This document shows, in pieces, positions 1 through 5,225 of a stretch of DNA of 5,269 nt (positions within the stretch are counted from its first letter, which is position 1; every line of letters starts with the position of its first letter). This DNA comes from Methanosarcinaceae archaeon (lineage in GTDB: Archaea; Halobacteriota; Methanosarcinia; Methanosarcinales; Methanosarcinaceae): assembly GCA_030655675.1 (NCBI GenBank), contig JAUSPM010000103.1, forward strand, positions 1 to 5,269, in the 5' to 3' direction. The translations under genes and the position numbers were made by a program. The notes beneath the pieces were generated by a model that saw only the letters and a list, made by a program, of their open reading frames with translations, had not been told where the DNA came from and ran no database searches.

Positions 1-16
1 TTATAAACATATAGTT

Positions 17-49
17 CGAGTAAATCCGAGCACAGCGAGGATTTTCTCG
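17..49. repeat. Hairpin unit 1 (11-bp stem, 11-base loop)
   Basis: The arms CGAGTAAATCC (17-27) and GGATTTTCTCG (39-49) pair except for one T-T mismatch (21/45). The loop is GAGCACAGCGA. The same unit occurs at 5169-5201 in inverted orientation with one loop change, and a diverged version lies at 78-111. Its function is unknown; it may be a structured RNA or a DNA palindrome recognised by a protein. Confidence 0.8.
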
Positions 50-77
50 TTGTTATAATCTGTAAGAGTATGTACTC

Positions 78-111
78 CAAGTAAATCTGAGCATCAGCGA
101 AGATTTACTTG
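78..111. repeat. Hairpin unit 2, diverged tandem copy of unit 1
   Basis: The arms CAAGTAAATCT (78-88) and AGATTTACTTG (101-111) pair perfectly over 11 bp around the loop GAGCATCAGCGA. Relative to unit 1, two stem pairs have changed on both sides (G-C to A-T and C-G to T-A), and the mismatched pair of unit 1 is a proper T-A here. The facing repeat at the right edge has only one unit, so this is either a duplication on the left or a loss on the right. Confidence 0.8.
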
Positions 112-153
112 TACACTTTTTGCTAACGATTTCGATTATTCAATTTGGTAGGT

Positions 154-248
154 ATGGAACGTGCCGCCTGCGGGCGGTCGCATTGTTTTTGGTTTCAAAT
201 AGAACCATTTCATTTGCGCAGTCATTTTAAAACAGCTATACAAATACG
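154..248 (-). repeat. GC-palindrome repeat element, copy A
   Basis: On the minus strand the element begins with the box TATTTGTATAG (complement of 236-246) and ends with a GC-rich hairpin followed by GTTCCAT. The core is CCGCC (164-168), loop TGCG, GGCGG (173-177), preceded on the plus strand by ATGGAACGTG. Copy F at 5033-5126 is the same element in inverted orientation, and C, D, B and E are other members. The GC-rich core stands out sharply from the AT-rich surroundings. Confidence 0.8.
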
Positions 249-296
249 AATTTTATAGTTCAAGATAATCTGACCACAGTATATATTATTCTTGGC

Positions 297-341
297 TATG
301 GATAAAACGCGCCGCCTGCGGCGGATTGTGTCGGCGTTAAA
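297..341 (-). repeat. GC-palindrome repeat element, copy B (short or decayed)
   Basis: The core is CCGCC (312-316), loop TGC, GGCGG (320-324), with TATGGA upstream and a TCGGCGTTAAAAAC tail that resembles the tails of copies A, D and E. The TATTTGTATAG box is not seen at the expected distance, so this is probably a partial copy. It sits between copy A and the mch terminator. Confidence 0.6.
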
Positions 342-360
342 AACATCTAAACCAGTACTT

Positions 361-415
361 ATAAAAAAAGTAAATATGCAGCCAATTGGCTGCATTTCGT
401 AGATAATATTCTACG
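361..415 (-). terminator. Probable mch transcription terminator: two hairpins and a T-tract
   Basis: Just past the mch stop codon, on the minus strand, come first a 6-bp stem (CGTAGA/TCTACG, 398-415) and then a perfect 20-base palindrome, atgcagccaattggctgcat (376-395). These are followed within a few bases by a run of seven T residues (complement of 363-369). A stem followed by a U-rich tract fits an intrinsic-type terminator, and U-tracts alone are known to stop archaeal RNA polymerase. Its position 8-60 bases behind mch, in the right orientation, supports the call. Confidence 0.75.
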
Positions 416-423
416 TTTTGTAT

Positions 424-1386
424 CTATACGTTCTTGATGCCAAAAGACTCAAGCAAAATACCAGGGTTTATGCGACCGCTTGTGAATGACTTCTTGCTGG
501 TTCTGTCATTGATCGTGATCTTTGCCGGTGCGAACATACCTGCATCGACTTTGAAGAAGTCGAAATCGGCTTCCTTGAATGTTGTGTAGAATGGCTTTCC
601 GTAATCCTTTGATGTTGTGGATGGTGCCAATTTAACGTACTCTTCGAGTTTTTCCACATCATCGTATGCTACGGTGTAATATGTCTCGCCACAGTAGATG
701 ATACAGTCGTTGGTTGAACCCATGCATTTTGTGTCATCGCCAACAACAGGTGCGATCGGTGCAACTCCAAATCCGCTCTGGATCGTGTTGATGTCAAAAC
801 CAATGGATTCCAGTTTATGGATTCCAGTTTCTACGACACGTGCGGATATCTGCACTGAACCTGCAATGGATGCGGTCGGTGCAACAGCGATGTAAACATT
901 TTCGGTTTCTACATTGCTGTGTTTTGCAATGTATTCTACGACCTCTTCATTTGGAAGTGCGCTTGATTCCATTACGAGCACTGCAGATTCGGAATCGTCT
1001 TTGTAACCTATCTTCTCATAGAGTTCCTTTGGTTTAAGACCAAGTGCTCTTGCAGGACCTGAACCCATACCGAAGTACTTGCCGACAGCTATTCTCCAGC
1101 CTGCATACTGTGAACCCATGCATGCGATGGTTGGATGATCTGTGGAAACTTGAATTGCCGGAACCATAACACCGTCGAGGTCGAACTTTGTGTAGGTTAA
1201 CTCTGCAAGATCTGCAAGGCAAATGCGTGAGAGGTACATTCCTGCATCATAGCCACCTTCCACATTGACACCACAGTCAATAATGGTAGCACCGTTTGCG
1301 AGTTGCTTTGATTCGACCTTCAGCTCTTCTTCCCAGTCGAGCATATCATCAATTATATCTAATCCCTTTTCGTTAACGCTTATCAT
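424..1386 (-). CDS. mch: Methenyltetrahydromethanopterin cyclohydrolase
   Basis: Mch interconverts N5,N10-methenyl-H4MPT (tetrahydrosarcinapterin in Methanosarcinales) and N5-formyl-H4MPT with water. It is a cytoplasmic step shared by CO2 reduction and by oxidation of methyl groups to CO2. The 320-residue product has the family's full length and is close throughout to what I remember of Methanosarcina Mch, for example YFGMGSGPARALGLKPKELYE near residues 104-124 and CMGSTNDC at 221-228. Arg183 and Glu186 in the segment SARVVETG fall at the numbers I recall for the catalytic residues of the Archaeoglobus enzyme. The start ATG has a GGTGA ribosome site (complement of 1391-1395) four bases ahead, and a TATA box lies further upstream. 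It appears monocistronic, with its own promoter and terminator, although fic precedes it on the same strand. No damage is seen. The name is highly secure. Confidence 0.97.
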   Translation of the reverse strand: MISVNEKGLDIIDDMLDWEEELKVESKQLANGATIIDCGVNVEGGYDAGMYLSRICLADLAELTYTKFDLDGVMVPAIQVSTDHPTIACMGSQYAGWRIAVGKYFGMGSGPARALGLKPKELYEKIGYKDDSESAVLVMESSALPNEEVVEYIAKHSNVETENVYIAVAPTASIAGSVQISARVVETGIHKLESIGFDINTIQSGFGVAPIAPVVGDDTKCMGSTNDCIIYCGETYYTVAYDDVEKLEEYVKLAPSTTSKDYGKPFYTTFKEADFDFFKVDAGMFAPAKITINDRTSKKSFTSGRINPGILLESFGIKNV

Positions 1387-1390
1387 ATAA

Positions 1391-1442
1391 TCACCCTTAT
1401 CTGATTGATTGTTTGTGATTTGGGAAGATTAAGATATATAAC
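1391..1442 (-). promoter_or_regulatory. mch promoter and ribosome binding site
   Basis: On the minus strand a TATA box, TTATATATC (complement of 1433-1441), lies about 50 bases ahead of the mch ATG. Transcription starting some 25 bases downstream of it would begin near 1410 and give a leader of about 25 bases that holds the GGGTGA site (1391-1396). No clear purine-rich BRE is visible just upstream. Confidence 0.6.
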
Positions 1443-1525
1443 TGCCGATATTTGTCGAGTGGGGACTTTTGTGTTGTGACTTTTTGAAAATGAAAACTTG
1501 GAACATTATAAATATGTCATTGTGT

Positions 1526-1558
1526 ATTGCCGTTAAATTGCCGTTAAATTGCCGTTAA
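1526..1558. repeat. Three exact 11-bp tandem repeats behind fic
   Basis: ATTGCCGTTAA is repeated three times without error and followed by a further ATT that runs into the fic stop codon. The array is bracketed by the short inverted repeat CATTGT (1518-1523) and ACAATG (1563-1568), the right arm of which codes for the last residues of Fic. The repeats lie in the 3' untranslated part of fic. Copy-number change would not alter the Fic protein because the stop comes first. Confidence 0.9.
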
Positions 1559-1559
1559 A

Positions 1560-2639
1560 TTAACAATGAATTTCTGACAATATATACGCTCGTGCACGTC
1601 TAGATGAATCTGCAACTTTTAACCACCCATCTTCAACCCATTTTTTTAGCAATACTCTTGCCATTCGCTGAGAAAGTCCCAAAGTACTTGCCACATCAGA
1701 TGAAGTTATGCGATTATTCTGTGTGAAAAGTGCCATCACTGCCCTTATTCGTGGGTCTAAATAACGCAGATCATCATTATCAACCGTGATACCTTCGCTT
1801 GCACTTTGCAGTGTTTCCTGTTTGGCAATAGTGAATACACTGGCTAGCAATCCTATAAAATATTCTATCCACGATGTCAGATCGACATCGCCTCGTCCTT
1901 CATAATAATTGTGGTGGGGGTGAACAACAAGAGCCTGATAGTAGGCATCCAGATCGCGTGCATGATGTTCTTCCAAAGAGAAGAAACCATTTAAACCATA
2001 ACCTCCCCTGTGCAATATGAACGTAGCCAGCAAGCGTGCCGTCCTGCCATTGCCATCATAATACGGATGAACGGTTACAAATTGATAATGCACCAATGCA
2101 GCTATGATCGGAATAGGAATATCATCCTTTTCAGCGATATTCATCCAGTCTACCATAGCAGCCATAAGTGTAGGGACATCTTTGGCTTCAGGTGGCAAAT
2201 ATACAATACCACCAGACACTGAATCCCGTATTACGTTCTGACCATCACGATAAGGACTTGGTTTTGCCCTCGCACCCTTCTCTACCAGTGCATGCAGGCG
2301 TTTAATAATATCTTCAGTCAGAGGCAGACTTTTTACAGTCCATTCTTCCACACGTAACAAAGCATTCCAATAATTGCGAACTTCACCAACATCCCGTTCA
2401 CGCCCGTGAAACTTGGCAGACTTTTTCTCTATGACCTGCTCAGCTTCTTCCAGTGTAAGTCTGTTGCCTTCAATACGAGTCGAATAATGAGTCGAGCGAA
2501 TACGAGCACGACGGCGCAGCTTTTCTTGAACTGCAAGAGGTAACGGCGTGTATTCCACTATGGCACGAGCTGCTTCAATCTCCATCAGTGCATTAGCTAT
2601 GTTGGAAGTTATAGTGTATATGGGGCGCCAGTGGTTCAT
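1560..2639 (-). CDS. Fic-domain protein, probable self-inhibited protein AMP-transferase
   Basis: Fic enzymes usually transfer AMP from ATP to a hydroxyl side chain of a target protein. The 359-residue product carries the catalytic motif HPYYDGNGRTAR (191-202), with His191 as catalytic base and Asp195, Asn197, Arg199 and Arg202 in their standard places; Tyr193 replaces the usual Phe. The N-terminal segment STRIEGN (53-59) matches the inhibitory motif (S/T)xxx(E/D)(G/N), with Glu57 the likely ATP-blocking residue. This points to a class II, self-regulated Fic that needs no separate antitoxin. The segment SVSGGIVYLPP (140-150) fits the target-docking flap. Residues 295-350, including ITSSDVASTLGLSQRMARVLLKKWVEDGWL, form a probable winged helix. 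The start has an AAGGA-like site about ten bases upstream. Nothing is truncated. No cognate target or antitoxin gene is adjacent. The family is patchy in archaea, so acquisition by transfer is plausible but unproven. No strong terminator is seen; T-rich stretches near 1480-1500 may serve. Confidence 0.93.
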   Translation of the reverse strand: MNHWRPIYTITSNIANALMEIEAARAIVEYTPLPLAVQEKLRRRARIRSTHYSTRIEGNRLTLEEAEQVIEKKSAKFHGRERDVGEVRNYWNALLRVEEWTVKSLPLTEDIIKRLHALVEKGARAKPSPYRDGQNVIRDSVSGGIVYLPPEAKDVPTLMAAMVDWMNIAEKDDIPIPIIAALVHYQFVTVHPYYDGNGRTARLLATFILHRGGYGLNGFFSLEEHHARDLDAYYQALVVHPHHNYYEGRGDVDLTSWIEYFIGLLASVFTIAKQETLQSASEGITVDNDDLRYLDPRIRAVMALFTQNNRITSSDVASTLGLSQRMARVLLKKWVEDGWLKVADSSRRARAYILSEIHC

Positions 2640-2645
2640 TATGTG

Positions 2646-2698
2646 CTTTCCTTGTTAATCAAATCACTTTATAAATAAACTATTTGTTGGTATATATA
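2646..2698 (-). promoter_or_regulatory. fic promoter and ribosome binding site
   Basis: On the minus strand TATATATA (complement of 2691-2698) lies about 55 bases ahead of the fic ATG and would place the transcript start near 2668. The AAGGAAAG stretch (complement of 2646-2653) could serve as the ribosome site. A second AT-rich box, TTTATAAA, at about 2668-2675 would start RNA almost at the ATG and seems less suitable. Confidence 0.5.
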
Positions 2699-2810
2699 GT
2701 TGCCATTATAACAATTTATCAAAACACCCCTCCTGCACTGAATGTTAAAATCAATTACAGATCAACACGACAAAGTAATCCCTCTATTAAATAAAACACA
2801 AAAAAAAAGG

Positions 2811-2947
2811 TATTTGTATAGTTGCGGTAAGAAATCTGCGTAAATGAAATTGTTTTATCGTATTTGTGTATCTGATGAAATGCAGGTGCACATTTCAAAT
2901 ACCAAAAACCCCATGCATCAACCCCGCCGCAGGCGGCATGTTCCATA
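2811..2947 (+). repeat. GC-palindrome repeat element, copy C (long form)
   Basis: The element starts with TATTTGTATAG (2811-2821), shares CTGCGTAAATG (2837-2847) with copy F, and ends with CCGCC (2924-2928), loop GCA, GGCGG (2932-2936), then CATGTTCCAT. It is about 40 bases longer than copies A and F. The extra part contains a second TATTTGTGTA (2861-2870) and a 7-bp stem, TGAAATG/CATTTCA (2876-2897). Open frames across it, including one at 2755-2955 on the minus strand, are products of the repeat and not genes. Confidence 0.75.
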
Positions 2948-3052
2948 TCTACCATCCGTTCACATTCGCAAAATACGCAGTTTCTATTTAGGGCAATCCA
3001 TGCAAAAACAGATGTGTTGACAGCGATTGAAACTTCGATGTGTATTCAGGCC

Positions 3053-3160
3053 AGTGGTGAAGGACGGTGCCGCGCTACGCGCGTATGGTAGCGTCGTTTT
3101 TATTTCCAACTCATTAATCCGCAACGCTACAACACAACTTTAGACCCGCTAAACAAATAC
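3053..3160 (-). repeat. GC-palindrome repeat element, copy D, upstream of the amidohydrolase operon
   Basis: The core is CGCGC (3071-3075), loop TAC, GCGCG (3079-3083). Read on the minus strand, the element opens with TATTTGTTTAG (complement of 3149-3159), a one-base variant of the box in copies A, C and F. Bases 3053-3102 match the reverse complement of 4917-4966 (copy E) at 41 of 50 positions without gaps, so the D-E pair brackets the operon. Its box end lies only about 50 bases ahead of the operon's first gene and abuts the putative promoter. Confidence 0.75.
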
Positions 3161-3161
3161 C

Positions 3162-3178
3162 ATAATCTTATAGATTAT
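3162..3178 (+). promoter_or_regulatory. TATA-like palindrome ahead of the amidohydrolase operon
   Basis: The 17-base perfect inverted repeat ATAATCTTATAGATTAT (7-bp arms, 3-base spacer) contains the best TATA-like sequence upstream of the TTG start at 3208. A transcript starting about 25 bases downstream would begin around 3190-3196, giving a very short leader. The overlap of palindrome and TATA box would suit a repressor site, but no regulator gene is seen and chance is possible in AT-rich DNA. Confidence 0.4.
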
Positions 3179-3207
3179 ACACTCCAAAATGACATCGAGG
3201 AAAAACT

Positions 3208-4413
3208 TTGCACCGAATACCAATAGAAGAATGGATAATTAAACTCCGCCGCGAGTTCCACCGCGAACCTGAGATCAGTTTTAAAGAATACAAAACTCAG
3301 GAACGGATCATACGTATACTGCAAGATTTAGGAATTGAACCGCAAAAGATCGCAGACACGGGGGTTGTCGCAACAATACACGGACAACCTGGCGGCCCAT
3401 GTATAGCACTTAGATCCGATATCGATGCCCTTGAGGTATTGGAAGTACCAACCGAGCGAAATAAGGAGTACATATCCCGCAACATAGGTTTCATGCACGC
3501 CTGCGGACATGACGGTCATATTGCCATGGTCTTGGGTGCAGCGCGCCTTTTGCAGGAGAACAGACACACTTTTGCAGGAAATGTCAGATTGATATTCCAG
3601 CCCGCAGAAGAACAACCACCCGGTGGCGCGCCAAGAGTCATTGCAGAAGGTGGGCTTGACAGTGTGGATGCGATTGTTGGGATGCATATATTTGGTGCTG
3701 TAGATGTTGGTAAGATCGCATTTCGGGAAGGGAGTTTCATGGCAAGTTCGAACCTTTTCAGCATTAAGATAATCGGGAAAGGGGGGCACCATTCAAATCC
3801 TGAGGATTGTATTGACCCCATACTCATTGCAGCAGATTTTATAAGCACGATCAACAAGGAGGTCAAAAACAGGATAGACCCCTCAAGATACGTGCTCGGT
3901 ATCGGTAAGATAGAAGGCGGCGCACAATTCAACAGAACACCGGATGAAGTGAACATAATCGGGAGTTACCGCACGTTTGACACTAACGATACCAAAAACA
4001 TTGATGAAATGATTACACAAACACTTGATCGTCTTATGGGATCATACACAACCAACGATTGTAACGGCACACCTGCATACGATCTTGAAATAATGCACGG
4101 ATATCCAGTGCTGGTTAACAATGCTGCATTCACAAAAACGGTACATTCATTGCTAAATGAAAGATATCAGGATGTTGACGGTAATGCAAAACCCATCTTC
4201 GGAGCAGAGGATTTTGCATTCTATCTGCAAAAAGTGCCAGGCGTCTATCTCACACTTGGAACCAAGAATCCTGATAAGGATATTGTTGAGGGGAACCATT
4301 CAAGCAGATTCGATATTGATGAAGATATACTGATAACCGGCACGGAAATTTTGAAGTCTATTGCATTGGACTTTCTGGAAAAACCAGACAATTACGGGGT
4401 TTTTGTGCAATGA
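3208..4413 (+). CDS. M20 family (M20D-like) metal-dependent amidohydrolase
   Basis: Members hydrolyse N-acyl amino acids or related amides with two metal ions in the cytoplasm; examples are hippurate hydrolase, N-acetyl-diaminopimelate deacetylase and auxin-conjugate hydrolases. The 401-residue product has family length. Likely metal ligands are Cys99 and His101 in HACGHDGH (97-104), Glu135 in QPAEE, His160 in GMH, and His364 in GNHSSRFDIDE. DIDALE (71-76) and GAEDFAFY (332-339) are further family marks. The lid-domain motif usually written GGHxAxPHxxxDP reads GGHHSNPEDCIDP (192-204), with Glu199 where His is usual. The start is TTG: a TGA lies in frame at 3190, GAGG (3197-3200) stands seven bases ahead, and no ATG follows in frame before residue 96, past conserved sequence. 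The gene overlaps the acetyltransferase gene by ATGA. The substrate is unknown; acetylated amino acids are a reasonable guess given the neighbour. Confidence 0.93.
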   Translation: MHRIPIEEWIIKLRREFHREPEISFKEYKTQERIIRILQDLGIEPQKIADTGVVATIHGQPGGPCIALRSDIDALEVLEVPTERNKEYISRNIGFMHACGHDGHIAMVLGAARLLQENRHTFAGNVRLIFQPAEEQPPGGAPRVIAEGGLDSVDAIVGMHIFGAVDVGKIAFREGSFMASSNLFSIKIIGKGGHHSNPEDCIDPILIAADFISTINKEVKNRIDPSRYVLGIGKIEGGAQFNRTPDEVNIIGSYRTFDTNDTKNIDEMITQTLDRLMGSYTTNDCNGTPAYDLEIMHGYPVLVNNAAFTKTVHSLLNERYQDVDGNAKPIFGAEDFAFYLQKVPGVYLTLGTKNPDKDIVEGNHSSRFDIDEDILITGTEILKSIALDFLEKPDNYGVFVQ

Positions 4414-4853
4414 TCATAAAGACATTCCCCCCGTCTATGGCCGACGAGGTCAAAGATCTTGTTCTTGGCGTGCTCAAAGAGCATGGGTTTGAATACGACC
4501 CTACCAAAGACTTTGACCTTGATGATATTGATGTACAGTATCTACAATCCGGAGGAAATTTTTATGTGGGACTTGTGGATGGCATGATGATCGGAACTAG
4601 TGCTGTAAGAAGAATTGATGACAAAAAATGCGAGATAAAGCGCATCTATGTTAAGAAAGAATTCAGAGGTAGGGGGTTTGGCAGGGATTTGTTCTTAAAA
4701 GCATTGGGATTTGCTAGGCAGAACTATTCAATAGCAGTGCTCAAAACCGACGCTAAATTAACAGATGCGATCACTTTGTATCTTAAAAATGGTTTTTCGG
4801 TTGTAAAGGAAGAAGATGGTATAGTGTATTTTGAAATATCACTTCTCATGTGA
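4410..4853 (+). CDS. GNAT family N-acetyltransferase
   Basis: GNAT enzymes transfer acetyl from acetyl-CoA to an amine of a small molecule or protein. The 147-residue product is of normal size for a single-domain member. RIYVKKEFRGRGFGRDLFLKAL (78-99) is the CoA pyrophosphate-binding motif, with RGRGFG at 86-91, and ITLYLKNGF (121-129) is the usual C-terminal motif with a possible catalytic Tyr124. The ATG overlaps the stop of the amidohydrolase gene as ATGA, and only a weak GGGG stretch (4396-4399) lies ahead, so translation is probably coupled. Placement with an amidohydrolase suggests that acetyl groups are added to and removed from related compounds, but the substrate cannot be read from sequence. 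It is much shorter than the beta-lysine acetyltransferase AblB, so that identity is unlikely. Confidence 0.9.
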   Translation: MIIKTFPPSMADEVKDLVLGVLKEHGFEYDPTKDFDLDDIDVQYLQSGGNFYVGLVDGMMIGTSAVRRIDDKKCEIKRIYVKKEFRGRGFGRDLFLKALGFARQNYSIAVLKTDAKLTDAITLYLKNGFSVVKEEDGIVYFEISLLM

Positions 4854-4916
4854 CGTTCTATGCTACTGTCGAGTCAACCATAAAATATCGTAGATTGAAA
4901 GGGTCAAGACAAATGC

Positions 4917-4966
4917 TAAAAATGTCGCGACCACACGCGCGCGGCGCGGCACGTTCCTGCACCACT
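4917..4966 (+). repeat. GC-palindrome repeat element, copy E, downstream of the operon
   Basis: The core CGCGC (4936-4940), loop GCG, GCGCG (4944-4948) is followed by GCACGTTCC, the same tail as copies A and F. The 50 bases are the inverted counterpart of 3053-3102 (41/50). No TATTTGTATAG box is found upstream, so the copy is partial. It lies about 65 bases behind the acetyltransferase stop; its strong stem might affect the operon's 3' end, but no T-run follows on the plus strand. Confidence 0.75.
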
Positions 4967-5032
4967 ACCATGAAATATAATATATCTTTCAAGCGTCGGC
5001 GATTTGCTGTTCTGAGAATTGCATGTTTAGGC

Positions 5033-5217
5033 GTATTTGTATAGATGTAGTATGATGGCTGCGTAAATGTGATTATTCTATCTGAAACTAAAAATAATGC
5101 AACCGCCGCCAGGCGGCACGTTCCATAAATACTAAATTGAATAATCGAAATCGTTAGCAAACAGTGTACGAGAAAATCCTCGCTATGCTCGGATTTACTC
5201 GAACTATATGTTTATAA
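5033..5217 (+). repeat. Right copy of the large composite inverted repeat, including element copy F
   Basis: In order it contains TATTTGTATAG (5034-5044), CTGCGTAAATG, the GC core CCGCC (5103-5107), loop GCCA, GGCGG (5112-5116), CACGTTCCAT (5117-5126), an AT-rich linker, and one hairpin unit (5169-5201). It is the reverse complement of 1-248 apart from the extra hairpin unit there. Overlapping frames such as 4858-5160 on the minus strand are repeat-derived and have no protein features. Confidence 0.9.
5169..5201. repeat. Hairpin unit 3, right-edge copy of unit 1
   Basis: The arms CGAGAAAATCC and GGATTTACTCG (the latter 5191-5201) face each other around TCGCTATGCTC. This is the reverse complement of 17-49 with a single loop difference, and it keeps the same one-pair mismatch in the stem. 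Confidence 0.8.
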
Positions 5218-5225
5218 AACATATA
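5205..5225. promoter_or_regulatory. AT-rich palindrome at the right repeat end, possible TATA box
   Basis: TATATGTTTATAAAACATATA is a 21-base inverted repeat with 9-bp arms and an ATA centre. The left composite starts inside the matching sequence at base 1. It contains TTTATAAA, a good archaeal TATA box in either direction, and might drive a gene beyond the window's right edge. Bases 5226-5269 hold no recognisable feature. Confidence 0.35.

Larger units (their letters stand above)
1..248 (-). repeat. Left copy of a large composite inverted repeat
   Basis: This stretch matches the reverse complement of 5033-5217 along its length. Bases 1-50 pair with 5168-5217 at 49 of 50 positions. Bases 111-162 match with about four differences. 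Bases 176-248 match the facing segment without gaps at roughly 58 of 73 positions. The left copy carries about 61 extra bases (51-111), which contain a second version of the hairpin found at 17-49. Reading on the minus strand, the order is TATTTGTATAG box, variable part, GC-rich palindrome, GTTCCAT, AT-rich linker, hairpin(s). The repeat may continue beyond the left edge of the window. No reading frame in it resembles a protein. Whether it is a mobile element end or a dispersed intergenic repeat cannot be decided from here. Confidence 0.9.

Noticed and set aside
1526..1558. CRISPR-like array
   Set aside because: The repeats are 11 bp, directly adjacent and without spacers.
2755..2955. 66-codon open frame on the minus strand
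   Set aside because: It is read through repeat copy C; its first residues are a translation of the GC palindrome. It shows no recognisable domain, and a similar meaningless frame arises over copy F.
3189..3242. Short ATG frame of 17 codons overlapping the amidohydrolase start
   Set aside because: It lacks a ribosome site of its own, reads through the GAGG site used by the TTG start, and is likely chance.
3328..3956. Long minus-strand frames opposite the amidohydrolase gene
   Set aside because: They are antisense to a gene with clear family motifs and have no recognisable content.
4850..5044. 64-codon plus-strand frame starting GTG at the acetyltransferase stop (GTGA)
   Set aside because: The overlap looks like coupling, but the product is basic and low in complexity, spans repeat copy E, and has no family features.
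4858..5160. 100-codon open frame on the minus strand
   Set aside because: It lies wholly in repeat DNA (copies E and F), has no clear ribosome site or domain, and is explained by the repeat sequence.
1..5217. The whole window as an insertion sequence or composite transposon
   Set aside because: The inverted repeats are suggestive, but no transposase, recombinase or target-site duplication is visible, and mch is a housekeeping gene. The repeat family explains the data with less.
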